A DNA stretch of 64,000 bases from Sphingobacteriales bacterium. GTDB taxonomy: Bacteria > Bacteroidota > Bacteroidia > Chitinophagales > Chitinophagaceae. The translations under genes were made by a program, and so were the position numbers. The stretch lies in contig JACRLZ010000002.1 in the NCBI GenBank assembly GCA_016235125.1, forward strand, positions 186,001 to 250,000, read 5' to 3'. Within the stretch, counting starts at the first letter, position 1; each line of letters begins with the position of its first letter. The notes below the pieces were generated by a model. The model was given only the letters and a program-made list of their open reading frames with translations, was not told the DNA's origin and did not search any database. This document shows, in pieces, positions 24,134 to 33,273 of the stretch.

Positions 24134-26017
24134 TCAGCTGTTTAATTCACTCAATTCGAGCCAGCGAAGTTCTTTTTTATCCAGCAGTTTTGAAACCTCG
24201 CCAATTCGTACAGAAAGTTGCTGCAACTCTTCAAAAGAAGCATTGCCACTGTTCAGCTTTTCAGTTATTTCTTCTTTTTCTTTCGTCAACGCAGGGATTT
24301 CTTTTTCCAATAGCTCAAATTCTCTTTTCTCTTTATAGGAAAATTGTTTCTGGTTTGTCCCGTTTGCCTCAGGGTTTACCTGTTGTTTCAGCGTCTCTGT
24401 ATCTGGCTTCAAACTTCTGACTTCAGATCTCAATCTCTCATCCCTGTATTGTGAGTAGTTACCCGGGAAATCTCTGATAACTCCATTGCCTTCAAAAACA
24501 AATAAATGGTCAACAAGCCGGTCCATAAAATACCTGTCGTGGGACACTATGATGACACAACCGGGAAATTCGCTTAAAAAATTTTCCAGCACACCCAACG
24601 TTGGCAGGTCCAGATCGTTGGTAGGTTCATCAAGAATTAAAAAGTTGGGATTGCGGAAAAGAATGGAAAGCAGGTGAAGTCGTCTTTTTTCTCCGCCGCT
24701 TAACATACTGATGTAAGTGTATTGCTTATCCGGGTCAAATAAAAAGAGCTGAAGAAATTGTGCAGCGCTTAATGAACCTCCGGAGGCAAGCGGGAAACTT
24801 TCAGCCATTGATTTCACAAATTCAATAACTCTCATGTCTTCTTTAATTATCAGACCCTGCTGAGAATAATTTCCAAAAATTACCGTGTCGCCAATATTTA
24901 TTTTCCCACTATCTGCTTTTTCAATTCCCTGAAGTATATTAATAAAGGTGGATTTGCCAACTCCGTTCTTTCCTACTATGCCGATGCGTTCCCCTTTTTT
25001 AAAAGTATAGTCAAAGCCTTTCAGTATTACTTTATCGTCATAACTTTTGTATACTTTCTTCAATTCAATCACTTTTCCGCCAAGCCGGTTCATCTTCATC
25101 TGAAGCTGCATCTGTTCATCAGTGATTTTTTGCTTTGCCTTCTTTTCCACTTCGTAAAAATTATCCTGCCGGCTTTTACTTTTCGTAGTTCTGGCTTTGG
25201 GTTGTTTGCGCATCCACTCCAGTTCCCGCCGATAAAGATTTCTTGCTTTGTCAATACTTGCCGTTTCGTTTTCAATTCTCGCTGCTTTTCTCTCAAGATA
25301 ATTTTCATAATTGCCTTTGTACACATACAGATTACTTCCATCCAGTTCCCATATTTCACTGCAAACCGAATCAAGAAAATAACGGTCATGGGTTACCATC
25401 AGGAGTGTTATGTTTTCTTTGCTTAAGTAATATTCCAGCCATTCCACCATTTCCACATCAAGATGGTTGGTCGGTTCATCCATGACCAGCAGCACATGTT
25501 TATGTTCAAAACCGATATCGATAAGAGCTTTGGCAAGGGCCACTCTTTTGCGTTGTCCTCCGCTCAGCGTATTTACGGTTTGATTTAATTGATGGATATT
25601 TAATCTGCCAAGCACCTGTTTTACTCTGGCATCAAAATCCCAGGCACCCAGTTCATCCATTTTAACAATGGCAGCATTTAGTTTTTCGGAATTGTTTTCT
25701 TCGCATATAGCCTCATATTCTTTGATGGCATTGATGACTGGATGATTGTGGAAGAAAATATTATCCAAAACAGAGTTGTCTTCGGCAAAGGACGGCTCCT
25801 GTTCAAACAGAACCACATCCACTTCCTTGTTTATCCAGACCTTTCCATTATCGGGAGACTCTTTTCCTGCAAGAATTTTCAGTAATGTGGATTTACCCGA
25901 ACCGTTTCTTGCCACCAGGGCAATTTTATCGCCTTCTTCGATATGAAAGGAGATATTTTCAAACAAAGGTTGTATCCCATAACTCTTTGTCAGCGCTTCA
26001 ACAGAAACATAATGCAT
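24134..26017 (-). CDS. ABC-F family ATPase, Uup-like
   Basis: A 627-residue cytosolic protein with two ABC domains and no membrane helices. Walker A sequences are ARNGSGKSTLL (near 37-47) and GKNGVGKSTFI (near 350); signatures LSGGQRKRVALAKAL and LSGGEKRRLHLL; Walker B VLLVMDEPTNHLD and NFLILDEPTNDLD. A charged inter-domain linker (RIENETASIDKARNLYRRELEWMRKQPKART) and a C-terminal coiled coil of about 70 residues (KEKREFELLEKEIPALTKEKEE) are those of Uup. ABC-F proteins act on the ribosome, rescuing or tuning translation; Uup also affects replication and excision of transposons. A -7 box sits directly before the start. Confidence 0.92.
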   Translation of the reverse strand: MHYVSVEALTKSYGIQPLFENISFHIEEGDKIALVARNGSGKSTLLKILAGKESPDNGKVWINKEVDVVLFEQEPSFAEDNSVLDNIFFHNHPVINAIKEYEAICEENNSEKLNAAIVKMDELGAWDFDARVKQVLGRLNIHQLNQTVNTLSGGQRKRVALAKALIDIGFEHKHVLLVMDEPTNHLDVEMVEWLEYYLSKENITLLMVTHDRYFLDSVCSEIWELDGSNLYVYKGNYENYLERKAARIENETASIDKARNLYRRELEWMRKQPKARTTKSKSRQDNFYEVEKKAKQKITDEQMQLQMKMNRLGGKVIELKKVYKSYDDKVILKGFDYTFKKGERIGIVGKNGVGKSTFINILQGIEKADSGKINIGDTVIFGNYSQQGLIIKEDMRVIEFVKSMAESFPLASGGSLSAAQFLQLFLFDPDKQYTYISMLSGGEKRRLHLLSILFRNPNFLILDEPTNDLDLPTLGVLENFLSEFPGCVIIVSHDRYFMDRLVDHLFVFEGNGVIRDFPGNYSQYRDERLRSEVRSLKPDTETLKQQVNPEANGTNQKQFSYKEKREFELLEKEIPALTKEKEEITEKLNSGNASFEELQQLSVRIGEVSKLLDKKELRWLELSELNS

Positions 26018-26022
26018 GGGTG

Positions 26023-26030
26023 CAAAGATA
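26023..26030 (-). promoter_or_regulatory. -7 box TATCTTTG immediately before the ABC-F gene
   Basis: On the minus strand an exact TAnnTTTG match ends five bases before the ATG at 26017, again predicting a leaderless or very short-leader transcript. Confidence 0.5.
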
Positions 26031-26034
26031 AAAA

Positions 26035-26682
26035 TTAGCGACTCAGCAACCAGATAAGCAGGCAGATAATAATTGTTGCAAGGGCAATAAAATAGGGTTG
26101 AAGCTTATTAAGGTTTTGTTGTTTCTGGTATCGGGTTTTTGTGGTTTCAATATAGAGTGTGGTCATGTCGTCGCCTGATAGTTTTTTCAACTGCGTTGCT
26201 ACTTTCTCAACCTGTCTGGGCTTCAAAATGCCGCATATTTTCAATATTATCAGAATAACCTGGTTTATTATTTCTGGTTCATTAAAAGTTTTAAGCTTCT
26301 CTATAGATGAATCCGAAATTATTTCAAGCAGGTAATCACAAAGCCCCTGCTTGTCCATCCGGTGAATATCAAGGTTTGCAACATGTCTGTCCAGTTCCAG
26401 AACCTGTTTTAACACATTAACCGGAGTGATCAATTGCTGGGTTTTCCTGTTCCCGATACTTTGCTGGTACCAGCGTTGTTGCAGGTAGTATTCTTTCTTT
26501 TTGGGATTGATTAATATTTCATAGGCTTCTTTTATTTCTGTAAACCGGGCATTGGCATAGGGGTCTGCATTATTTTTATCAGGATGAAATTGAAGAGCCA
26601 GCTTGCGGTAGGCTTTCTTTATTTCAGAAGAAGTGGCCGAAGGCTCCACCTGGAGTATGGCATAATAATCTTTTAAATACAT
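26035..26682 (-). CDS. J-domain membrane-anchored protein
   Basis: A 215-residue protein with an N-terminal J domain (residues 4-66: YYAILQVEPSATSSEIKKAYRKL, HPD at 33-35, then EAYEILINPKKKEYY), a helical middle and a C-terminal transmembrane helix (about 193-212, FIALATIIICLLIWLLS). It has neither the Gly/Phe region nor the zinc fingers of DnaJ itself, so it is a specialised co-chaperone that stimulates a DnaK ATPase at the membrane. It follows the dienelactone hydrolase gene by seven bases and precedes the ABC-F gene by 17, though the latter has its own promoter-like box. Confidence 0.9.
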   Translation of the reverse strand: MYLKDYYAILQVEPSATSSEIKKAYRKLALQFHPDKNNADPYANARFTEIKEAYEILINPKKKEYYLQQRWYQQSIGNRKTQQLITPVNVLKQVLELDRHVANLDIHRMDKQGLCDYLLEIISDSSIEKLKTFNEPEIINQVILIILKICGILKPRQVEKVATQLKKLSGDDMTTLYIETTKTRYQKQQNLNKLQPYFIALATIIICLLIWLLSR

Positions 26683-26689
26683 GAATAAA

Positions 26690-27541
26690 CTACTTCAGGT
26701 ATTTTGCAAAAAAATCAAGGGTGCGTTGCCAGGCAAGTTTAGCCGCAGCTTCATTATACCTTGTCGGGGCTGTATCATTATGAAAGGCATGATTAGCGCC
26801 TTCGTAAATGTATAATTCGTAAGTAATATCATTTTTTTTCAAAGCTTCTTCAAATGCCGGAATGCCAGCATTCACTCGTTCATCCAGACCGCCATAATGC
26901 AGCTGCAATGCCGCTTTGATTTTTACAACATCTTCGGCGGCCGGCTGTCGTCCATAAAAAGGAACGGCTGCTTTTAAAGAAGGGACATTTACAGCAAGAT
27001 TATTGGCCATGGCGCCACCCCAGCAAAAGCCAACACAGCCATATTTCCCATTACCATCTTTACGGGTGGGTAAGTAGTCAAATACTTTTATAAAGTTCTG
27101 CAGGTTGTCTTCAGGTTTCAGTTGCTGAAACTTTGCCCTTGCCTCATCTTCATTTTCAGGCGTACCACCCAGTGATGATAATGCATTAGGGGCAATAGCA
27201 AGATAACCGGCTTTTGCAGCACGGCGGGTCACATCTTCTATATGTGCATTTAGCCCCCTGTTTTCATGTATCACCACTACGGCAGCATAGGGCTTTTCTT
27301 CTTTGGGTCTTGCCACATAGGCCTGCATATCTCCATTTACACCGGGATAAGTAATCCGTTCTGTAGACAGGTCTTCCTGGCTGGTGACCGCTGCATTTGC
27401 ATAATTAACTTCCAGCAAGGGAAGTAATGTCATGGCAGCGGCAGTACCGCCCGCCAATACAGTCAGCCGTTGAAGAAATTCACTTCTGCTAAGCGGCTTA
27501 TGGGTATACTCATCGTACAGGTTGATAATTCTTTGATCCAT
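26690..27541 (-). CDS. Dienelactone-hydrolase family protein with export signal
   Basis: A 283-residue alpha/beta hydrolase with the DLH catalytic set: Cys173 in VGFCWGGAMA, Asp220 (YGGLDERV) and His251 (YEGANHAFHND). A hydrophobic stretch at about 27-50 (TVLAGGTAAAMTLLPLLE) after a charged N-terminus suggests export or a membrane anchor; it resembles, but lacks the twin arginines of, a Tat signal. These enzymes cleave lactones or esters; the natural substrate here is unknown. A near-consensus -7 box (TAACTTTA on the minus strand, 27567-27560) lies 19 bases upstream of the start. Confidence 0.9.
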   Translation of the reverse strand: MDQRIINLYDEYTHKPLSRSEFLQRLTVLAGGTAAAMTLLPLLEVNYANAAVTSQEDLSTERITYPGVNGDMQAYVARPKEEKPYAAVVVIHENRGLNAHIEDVTRRAAKAGYLAIAPNALSSLGGTPENEDEARAKFQQLKPEDNLQNFIKVFDYLPTRKDGNGKYGCVGFCWGGAMANNLAVNVPSLKAAVPFYGRQPAAEDVVKIKAALQLHYGGLDERVNAGIPAFEEALKKNDITYELYIYEGANHAFHNDTAPTRYNEAAAKLAWQRTLDFFAKYLK

Positions 27542-27614
27542 AAAAAAAATTCAGGAAGATAAAGTTACTGAGAACTGATGATGAAAAGCCAGAATAGTAA
27601 AGGTGAAATAGATG

Positions 27615-27622
27615 TACCTTTA
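27615..27622 (+). promoter_or_regulatory. Probable -7 box TACCTTTA before the DUF4399 gene
   Basis: One base off the TAnnTTTG consensus and 19 bases before the ATG at 27642. If real, transcription starts after the ATG at 27612, which rules that start out. Confidence 0.4.
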
Positions 27623-27641
27623 CCCGCTAAAAATTAATTCT

Positions 27642-28157
27642 ATGGAACGGAAACTCATTCTTGCTATATTGGCGGTTTCGATTTTTACTGCTTGTAATAA
27701 TTCTTCGGACAATAAAGAGAAAAAGGAAGATACAACAATGAAGGGCATGGAGCATGACAGCATGCAACATATGCCAACTACCAGTGCAAATATTCCGGCA
27801 TTGCCGGTTATTCCTGATGGCGCAAAGGTTTTTTTCAGGAACCTGAAAAACGGAGCCAGTGTTTCTTCTCCTTTTAAAGTTGAAATGGGAACCGAAGTGA
27901 TGAAAGTGGATACAGCAGGACCGGTAGTGGCTGGTTCGGGGCATCATCACCTGATCATTGACGGGGCAGATTCACTGATGGCGGGAGAAATGGTTTCGAA
28001 AGATTCAACACACCTTCATTTTGGAAAAGGCCAAACAGAAACTGAATTGACTCTTGCACCCGGGAAACATAAGCTGACCATGCAGTTTGCTGATGGGCTT
28101 CACCGGTCTTATGGTGGTAAATTATCTGCCACTATTACAGTGAATGTGAAACAGTAA
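27642..28157 (+). CDS. DUF4399 lipoprotein
   Basis: A 171-residue lipoprotein (LAVSIFTACNN, Cys at about residue 17) with a Met/His-rich spacer (MKGMEHDSMQHMP) and one DUF4399 domain: VFFRNLKNGASVSSPFKVEMG, SGHHHLIIDG, and APGKHKLTMQFADGLHRSYG. The His/Met-rich character suggests metal binding, but this is not established for the family. The start at 27642 is chosen because it begins the lipoprotein signal; the longer frame from 27612 would put ten non-signal residues in front and overlap a promoter-like box. Convergent with gcvP, 15 bp apart. Confidence 0.88.
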   Translation: MERKLILAILAVSIFTACNNSSDNKEKKEDTTMKGMEHDSMQHMPTTSANIPALPVIPDGAKVFFRNLKNGASVSSPFKVEMGTEVMKVDTAGPVVAGSGHHHLIIDGADSLMAGEMVSKDSTHLHFGKGQTETELTLAPGKHKLTMQFADGLHRSYGGKLSATITVNVKQ

Positions 28158-28172
28158 CCGGGCTGGAAATAT

Positions 28173-31040
28173 TTAAGCCTCTGCTTCCATATAACTTTCA
28201 ACCGGTTCACAGGTGCAAATAAGATTCCGGTCACCATGAGTATTATTTACTCTCGCCACAGAAGGCCAGAATTTATTTTGAGTAACATAATACAACGGAA
28301 AAGCTGCTGCCTGTCTTGAATAAGGATGTTTCCATTCATCAGCGGTAACTATAAATTGTGTATGTGGTGCATTTTTCAAGGCATTATCTTTTTTATCGGC
28401 CTTACCTTCCTCAATAGCTTTTATTTCTTCACGGATTGAAAGTAAAGCATCACAGAAACGGTCAAGTTCTCCCTTATCTTCACTTTCTGTAGGTTCAATC
28501 ATAATAGTACCGGGAACAGGAAAGCTCATGGTTGGAGCATGAAAGCCATAATCGATCAATCTTTTTGCCACATCCTCGGCTTCCACTTCTGCTGTTTTTT
28601 TGAATGGCCGCAGGTCAACAATAAATTCATGGGCACATTGTCCATTATGATTGGTATACAAAATATCGAAAGCACCCTGCAATCTTGCCCTCATGTAATT
28701 AGCATTGAGAATAGCGTATTCGGTTGCTGCTTTCACACCTTCATTGCCCAGCATTCTTATATATCCATAACTGATTAAAAGAATGGAGGCGCTTCCATAA
28801 GGAGCGGCTGATACAGCCATGTTGTTTCCCCATTCAACATGCCCTGGAAGATGTTTTGCTAAATGTTTCTTTACACAAATAGGACCCATGCCGGGTCCAC
28901 CTCCACCGTGAGGGATAGCAAAAGTTTTATGCAGGTTAAGGTGACAAACATCAGCGCCAATCAATCCCGGAGCAGTCAATCCAACCTGTGCATTCATATT
29001 AGCCCCATCCATATATACCTGGCCTCCGTGCTGGTGAACGACATCCGTTATTTCTTTTACTGTTTCTTCATAAATACCATAAGTGCTTGGATAAGTAATC
29101 ATAATGCCGGAAAGCTCTTTACTGTATTGTGTCGCTTTGGCTTTCAGGTCATTTATGTCAATATATCCGTTGTCGAGGGCTTTCACTACAACAACTTTCA
29201 TTCCAGCCATTACGGCGCTGGCAGGATTAGTACCGTGTGCTGAAATAGGAATCAGCATCACATTTCTATGATGATCTCCATTGGCTTCATGAAATGACCT
29301 GATGGTTAAAAGTCCGGCATATTCGCCCTGTGCACCACTGTTAGGTTGAAGACTGCATGCATCAAAGGCAGTGATCTCGCAGAGATATTTGCTGAGTTCA
29401 TCAATAATATATTTATAACCTTCCACCTGGTTTGCCGGTGCAAAAGGATGAATGATGCTCCATTGTCTCCAGCTTAAGGGCATCATCTCGGTGGCAGCAT
29501 TCAGTTTCATGGTACAGCTGCCGAGTGAGATCATGGAGGTATTCAGTGAGAGGTCTTTATTCTCCAGCTGTTTTATATACCTCATCATCTGGCTTTCGCT
29601 GTGATGTGTGTTAAATACGGGATGAGTTAAGAAAGATGAATTTCTCTTTAAAGATTCGGGAATATTATTCAGGTCATCATCTTCCGGTATATCAAATGCC
29701 ACAGGATCTTTATCGTTTTCAAAACAATTGATCAGATCATATAGATCTCCGACACCTGTGGTTTCATCCAGGGAAATACCGATGAGATTATTATCAAAGT
29801 ATCGAAGATTGATCTGCTGCCTTTCTGCTTTTGCCTTTATAGAAGTTGTGTCTTTTACTTTAACGATAATCGTATCAAAGAAATTCTGTGAGATCAAATC
29901 AAATCCCCTTTCTTCTATTGCCCCGGCTACTGTTTGTGTAAGAACTGCAATCCGGGTTGCAATATTTTTCAAACCTTTGGGGCCATGATATACAGCATAC
30001 ATGGCGGCCATATTGGCAAGCAAGGCCTGCGCTGTGCAGATGTTGGAAGTGGCTTTTTCTCTTTTGATATGCTGCTCCCTCGTTTGAAGTGCCATTCTTA
30101 ATGCCCTGTTTCCCTGAGCATCGATGCTTACACCTATGATTCTTCCGGGCATGTTTCTTTTAAAATCATCTTTGGCTGCAAAGAAAGCGGCATGCGGGCC
30201 TCCATAACCCAACGGCACACCACATCTTTGCGCTGAACCAACAGCAACATCAGCCCCCAGTTCGCCGGGAGGGGTTAATAATGTCAATGCCAGCAAATCA
30301 GTAGCCATTACCACAAATCCGCCCGCCGCATGCACCTTATTAATGAATTCACGATAATCTTCAATGGATCCTTTATCATTCGGGTATTGAACTATAGCGC
30401 CGAAACAGGTTGAATCAATCGTAGCAGAATTGTAATCTCCTTCCATTAATTCGATGCCTACGGGTACGGCTCTTGTTTTCAATACATCTTTTGTTTGAGG
30501 AAAGATTTCTTTGTCAACAAAAAATTTTGGTCTTTCAATATGGTCTTGTTTATTGAGGATGTTAAAGAACATTGTCATGGCCTCAGCAGCTGCAGTGGCT
30601 TCATCGAGCAGGGAAGCATTTGCAATTGGCAAAGCAGTTAAATCGCTGACCATGGTTTGAAAATTCAACAGGCTTTCAAGGCGACCCTGCGAAATTTCTG
30701 CCTGGTAAGGAGTATATTGTGTGTACCAACCCGGGTTTTCAAAAATATTTCTAAGTATCACGGAAGGAGTGATGGTATCATAATAACCCTGCCCGATATA
30801 ATTCTTATAAATCTTATTTTTTAGTGATACTTCTTTTATATGCTGAAGATATTCGTATTCACTCATTGCTGCAGGAATATTCAATTGCCTGTTCATCCGG
30901 ATAGAGCCCGGAACGGTTTTATTTATCAATTCTTCAATGCTGCTTACGTCAATTTTTTTAAGCATCTGTCTTGTATCATGTTCATTCGGTCCGTTATGAC
31001 GGGAGACAAATTCATTGGATAGCTGCTGAAAGAGATTCAT
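28173..31040 (-). CDS. gcvP: Glycine dehydrogenase (decarboxylating), P protein
   Basis: A full-length 955-residue single-chain P protein. It decarboxylates glycine with pyridoxal phosphate and transfers the aminomethyl group to the lipoyl H protein of the glycine cleavage system. The N-terminal half has NEFVSRHNGPNEHDTRQML and QTPYQAEISQGRLESLLNFQT-like sequence; the C-terminal half holds the PLP lysine in LNLHKTFAIPHGGGGPGMGP (Lys705) and SHGTNPASAVMAGM-type sequence. The T and H proteins are not in the window. A -7 box lies 33 bases upstream. Confidence 0.96.
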   Translation of the reverse strand: MNLFQQLSNEFVSRHNGPNEHDTRQMLKKIDVSSIEELINKTVPGSIRMNRQLNIPAAMSEYEYLQHIKEVSLKNKIYKNYIGQGYYDTITPSVILRNIFENPGWYTQYTPYQAEISQGRLESLLNFQTMVSDLTALPIANASLLDEATAAAEAMTMFFNILNKQDHIERPKFFVDKEIFPQTKDVLKTRAVPVGIELMEGDYNSATIDSTCFGAIVQYPNDKGSIEDYREFINKVHAAGGFVVMATDLLALTLLTPPGELGADVAVGSAQRCGVPLGYGGPHAAFFAAKDDFKRNMPGRIIGVSIDAQGNRALRMALQTREQHIKREKATSNICTAQALLANMAAMYAVYHGPKGLKNIATRIAVLTQTVAGAIEERGFDLISQNFFDTIIVKVKDTTSIKAKAERQQINLRYFDNNLIGISLDETTGVGDLYDLINCFENDKDPVAFDIPEDDDLNNIPESLKRNSSFLTHPVFNTHHSESQMMRYIKQLENKDLSLNTSMISLGSCTMKLNAATEMMPLSWRQWSIIHPFAPANQVEGYKYIIDELSKYLCEITAFDACSLQPNSGAQGEYAGLLTIRSFHEANGDHHRNVMLIPISAHGTNPASAVMAGMKVVVVKALDNGYIDINDLKAKATQYSKELSGIMITYPSTYGIYEETVKEITDVVHQHGGQVYMDGANMNAQVGLTAPGLIGADVCHLNLHKTFAIPHGGGGPGMGPICVKKHLAKHLPGHVEWGNNMAVSAAPYGSASILLISYGYIRMLGNEGVKAATEYAILNANYMRARLQGAFDILYTNHNGQCAHEFIVDLRPFKKTAEVEAEDVAKRLIDYGFHAPTMSFPVPGTIMIEPTESEDKGELDRFCDALLSIREEIKAIEEGKADKKDNALKNAPHTQFIVTADEWKHPYSRQAAAFPLYYVTQNKFWPSVARVNNTHGDRNLICTCEPVESYMEAEA

Positions 31041-31072
31041 ATAATAATTTTCTTAAAGAATTATAAGATGCG

Positions 31073-31080
31073 CAAAGTTA
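31073..31080 (-). promoter_or_regulatory. -7 box TAACTTTG upstream of gcvP
   Basis: Exact TAnnTTTG on the minus strand, 32 bases before the gcvP start codon. I looked by eye for a glycine riboswitch in the short leader and the space is too small for one. Confidence 0.5.
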
Positions 31081-31136
31081 CGGGCTGCCGTTTAGAAAAA
31101 AAGAGAGTCTTTACAGGAAGAATAAAGCTGCCAGGC

Positions 31137-32048
31137 TTATTTTGATTCCGGATATTTTTGTTCGAGATGACGCATTTCCTTACTTGTTTGCGTGCTGCCA
31201 TCATGGCTCCAGCCAGGTGGCCCGAAAAGGTAGTTCCACCTTTGTTTAAACGTTAATCCTTTTTTCCGGATATCCTTACCGATATTGACCCATTCGTGGA
31301 AAATGAGGTTTAAAGGATTTTCATTCTGCAAGGGTTTAGTAAGGCCGTATTTTATCAATTGGTATTTTTCAGCCGGCAATTCAGGCTGAAATGTCCCAAA
31401 CAATTTGTCCCAGATTATCAGGAACATGCCCATGTTTTTATCGAGGTATTTGGGATTGGAACCATGATGCACCCTGTGATGGGAAGGAGTAACCAGGAAA
31501 TATTCAAGAAATCCAAGTTTGTTTATTTTTTCAGTATGCACCAAGATACCCCATGTTTGTGTGGCGGCATAAATAAAAGCGATGTCAATTGGCTGAAAAC
31601 CCAATGCGGCTATAGGAATAAAATAAATAAAACGATATAGTGGTTCCATTACAGAGGAACGAAAACCAACTGTAAGATTGAATTGAGGCGAAGAATGATG
31701 GGTGACATGTGTGGCCCAGAATAAACGGCAATAATGATCGACCCTGTGCAACCAGTAATACATAAAATCTTCAAAGATCAGCAGCACCATCCAGTATATC
31801 CACGGATCTGAAATGGGGTTTGCAATGCGATGATCATAAAAAAAGCTTAGAATGATAAACAGGTAAACAGCCCTGAATAAGAGATCAAGACCGGCATTTA
31901 CCAGCATCAGGTAGATATTTTGCAGTGTATCTTTCCATGTATAACTTTTCTGATGACGAAGATGACTCAGAAATAATTCAAGCCCAATCACAATCAGGTA
32001 GATCGGCGTGCTGATTAATATTAGCAGTTGTTCTCTTGCTGTACCCAT
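31137..32048 (-). CDS. Sterol desaturase / fatty-acid hydroxylase superfamily protein
   Basis: A 303-residue membrane protein with the di-iron histidine boxes of the superfamily: HRVDH, HVTHH and HRVHH, in the order W-L-H-R-V-D-H (near 120), A-T-H-V-T-H-H-S-S (near 135) and S-H-H-R-V-H-H-G-S-N (near 210). Four or so hydrophobic helices surround them. It should hydroxylate or desaturate a membrane lipid (fatty acyl chain, carotenoid or sphingolipid); which is not readable. The TATTTTTG box eight bases from the start implies a very short leader. Confidence 0.9.
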   Translation of the reverse strand: MGTAREQLLILISTPIYLIVIGLELFLSHLRHQKSYTWKDTLQNIYLMLVNAGLDLLFRAVYLFIILSFFYDHRIANPISDPWIYWMVLLIFEDFMYYWLHRVDHYCRLFWATHVTHHSSPQFNLTVGFRSSVMEPLYRFIYFIPIAALGFQPIDIAFIYAATQTWGILVHTEKINKLGFLEYFLVTPSHHRVHHGSNPKYLDKNMGMFLIIWDKLFGTFQPELPAEKYQLIKYGLTKPLQNENPLNLIFHEWVNIGKDIRKKGLTFKQRWNYLFGPPGWSHDGSTQTSKEMRHLEQKYPESK

Positions 32049-32055
32049 GCGGCTG

Positions 32056-32063
32056 CAAAAATA
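32056..32063 (-). promoter_or_regulatory. -7 box TATTTTTG immediately before the sterol-desaturase gene
   Basis: Exact minus-strand match to TAnnTTTG ending eight bases from the ATG at 32048. The bases between (CAGCCG) and after resemble those before the E1 gene at 10940-10947. Confidence 0.45.
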
Positions 32064-32159
32064 GTCATACAGGTTAAATAGTCAAATGAGTAAGATTGAT
32101 CATATAAATCAGACTTAGTGTAAAGATTTGACTGATATGACTTGTATGACTTCTTTGAC
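32061..32159. repeat. Degenerate 9-bp minisatellite with inverted halves
   Basis: RGTCA-like cores occur about every nine bases (near 32063, 32072, 32080, 32089, 32098, 32107), then the complementary TGAC core at 32129, 32138, 32147 and 32156, exactly nine apart. The same 9-bp unit forms a perfect array at 39004-39057. It fills the gap between the divergent sterol-desaturase and YkgJ-type genes. Confidence 0.65.
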
Positions 32160-32176
32160 CACCTTACCTTGCATTG

Positions 32177-32668
32177 ATGGCAAAAGACATTCTACACAAC
32201 TGGGAGAAGAAATCGGCAGAACGGCAGAAATTATACAAGCAATTTCTGCACAAAGCCAGGAAGAATGAAGTGCTTAAACAGTTGCCGGCTTTGCATGAGG
32301 AAGCGTTTTCTAAAGTTCATTGCCTGCAATGTGCAAACTGTTGTAAGAATTATTCTCCACGGTTTAAAACACCTGATATCAAACGGATCAGTAAACACTT
32401 AAAAATGCGTGAAAGTGATTTTATTGAAACCTATCTCAAAGTGGATGAAGATGGTGATTTTGTGGTAAACTCATTGCCCTGTCCATTTCTCGGGTCTGAA
32501 AATCATTGTACTATTTATGATCAACGCCCATCTGATTGCCGGCGATTTCCTTATACTGATGAAGACGTTATTATAAAGCGCAGGCAACTTACATTAAAAA
32601 ATTCCACTTTTTGCCCTATTACTTATTATGTATTGGAAGGGCTTTTGGCTGCAGAAAAAAAATTATGA
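32177..32668 (+). CDS. YkgJ-family cysteine-cluster protein
   Basis: A 163-residue protein with the conserved cysteine pattern of the YkgJ/CxxCxxCC family: HCLQCANCCKNYSP, then CPFLGSENHCTIYDQRPSDCRRFP and a final STFCPI. Eight or so cysteines probably bind an Fe-S cluster or zinc. Function is unknown; some relatives are adjacent to motility or protein-modification genes, which is not the case here. I prefer the ATG at 32177 to the TTG three bases before. The stop codon lies inside the left arm of the downstream operator. Confidence 0.88.
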   Translation: MAKDILHNWEKKSAERQKLYKQFLHKARKNEVLKQLPALHEEAFSKVHCLQCANCCKNYSPRFKTPDIKRISKHLKMRESDFIETYLKVDEDGDFVVNSLPCPFLGSENHCTIYDQRPSDCRRFPYTDEDVIIKRRQLTLKNSTFCPITYYVLEGLLAAEKKL

Positions 32669-32700
32669 CAAATTGGAATTTATTTGTCCAATTTGTCATA
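32664..32700 (+). promoter_or_regulatory. 14-bp perfect palindrome, probable operator of the Xre-RES operon
   Basis: TATGACAAATTGGA and TCCAATTTGTCATA are perfect inverted repeats separated by nine bases. They end 20 bases upstream of the antitoxin ATG at 32721. Antitoxins of this family repress their own operon by binding such a site. The left arm covers the stop codon of the upstream gene. Confidence 0.7.
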
Positions 32701-32720
32701 TATTTGAAAAAAGGCACAAA

Positions 32721-33230
32721 ATGAAAAAGAAACCCCCCAAGCCCCGTTCCTATAAAATACCTGAAGATGAACCTGTTTCTTTAGCGCAAGAGGCGGCTGT
32801 GCAATATGAAACAATGAGTGTGATATTAGGAGGAAATAAGATAGTAAAGAAACCACTAACAGGAGATTTTGATTTAATAGCACTTACCCGTGAAGGGATT
32901 AAAAAATCCACTTTAAAATCGCTAGCAGAGCATCTGGGTATTTCTATGGAAACCATGAGCCGCCTTTTACATTCCTCTCACAGAAATATTCAAAGAAAAG
33001 ATGAAGAGGAATTATTGGATACTTTAAAAACTGAAAAGGTATTGGAATTAGCTGCCCTTGCCCAAAGAGGTATCGAAGTTATGGGTAATAAAGCTGCCTT
33101 TGCAGAATGGCTGCATGCGCCATTGACTGCATTAGGGAACAAGACTCCACTGGATTTTTTAGATACTTCATTTGGTATTCAGATGGTCACTAAACTACTG
33201 GGTCGATTAGAACAAGGAGTGTATTCCTGA
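32721..33230 (+). CDS. Xre/MbcA/ParS-type antitoxin (DUF2384)
   Basis: A 169-residue protein with an N-terminal helix-turn-helix-like region (IKKSTLKSLAEHLGISMETMSRLLHSSHRNIQ) and a C-terminal ParS toxin-binding domain (ALAQRGIEVMGNKAAFAEWLHAPLTALGNKTPLDFLDTSFGIQMVTKLLGRLEQGVYS). It neutralises the RES toxin encoded 43 bp downstream and represses the operon. The start at 32721 is preferred because the frame open upstream to 32628 would run through the operator and the end of the previous gene. Confidence 0.93.
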   Translation: MKKKPPKPRSYKIPEDEPVSLAQEAAVQYETMSVILGGNKIVKKPLTGDFDLIALTREGIKKSTLKSLAEHLGISMETMSRLLHSSHRNIQRKDEEELLDTLKTEKVLELAALAQRGIEVMGNKAAFAEWLHAPLTALGNKTPLDFLDTSFGIQMVTKLLGRLEQGVYS

Positions 33231-33273
33231 GAATGGCCCTTCGAAGAGTTTTAGAGCCCAATAATAATTTTTT

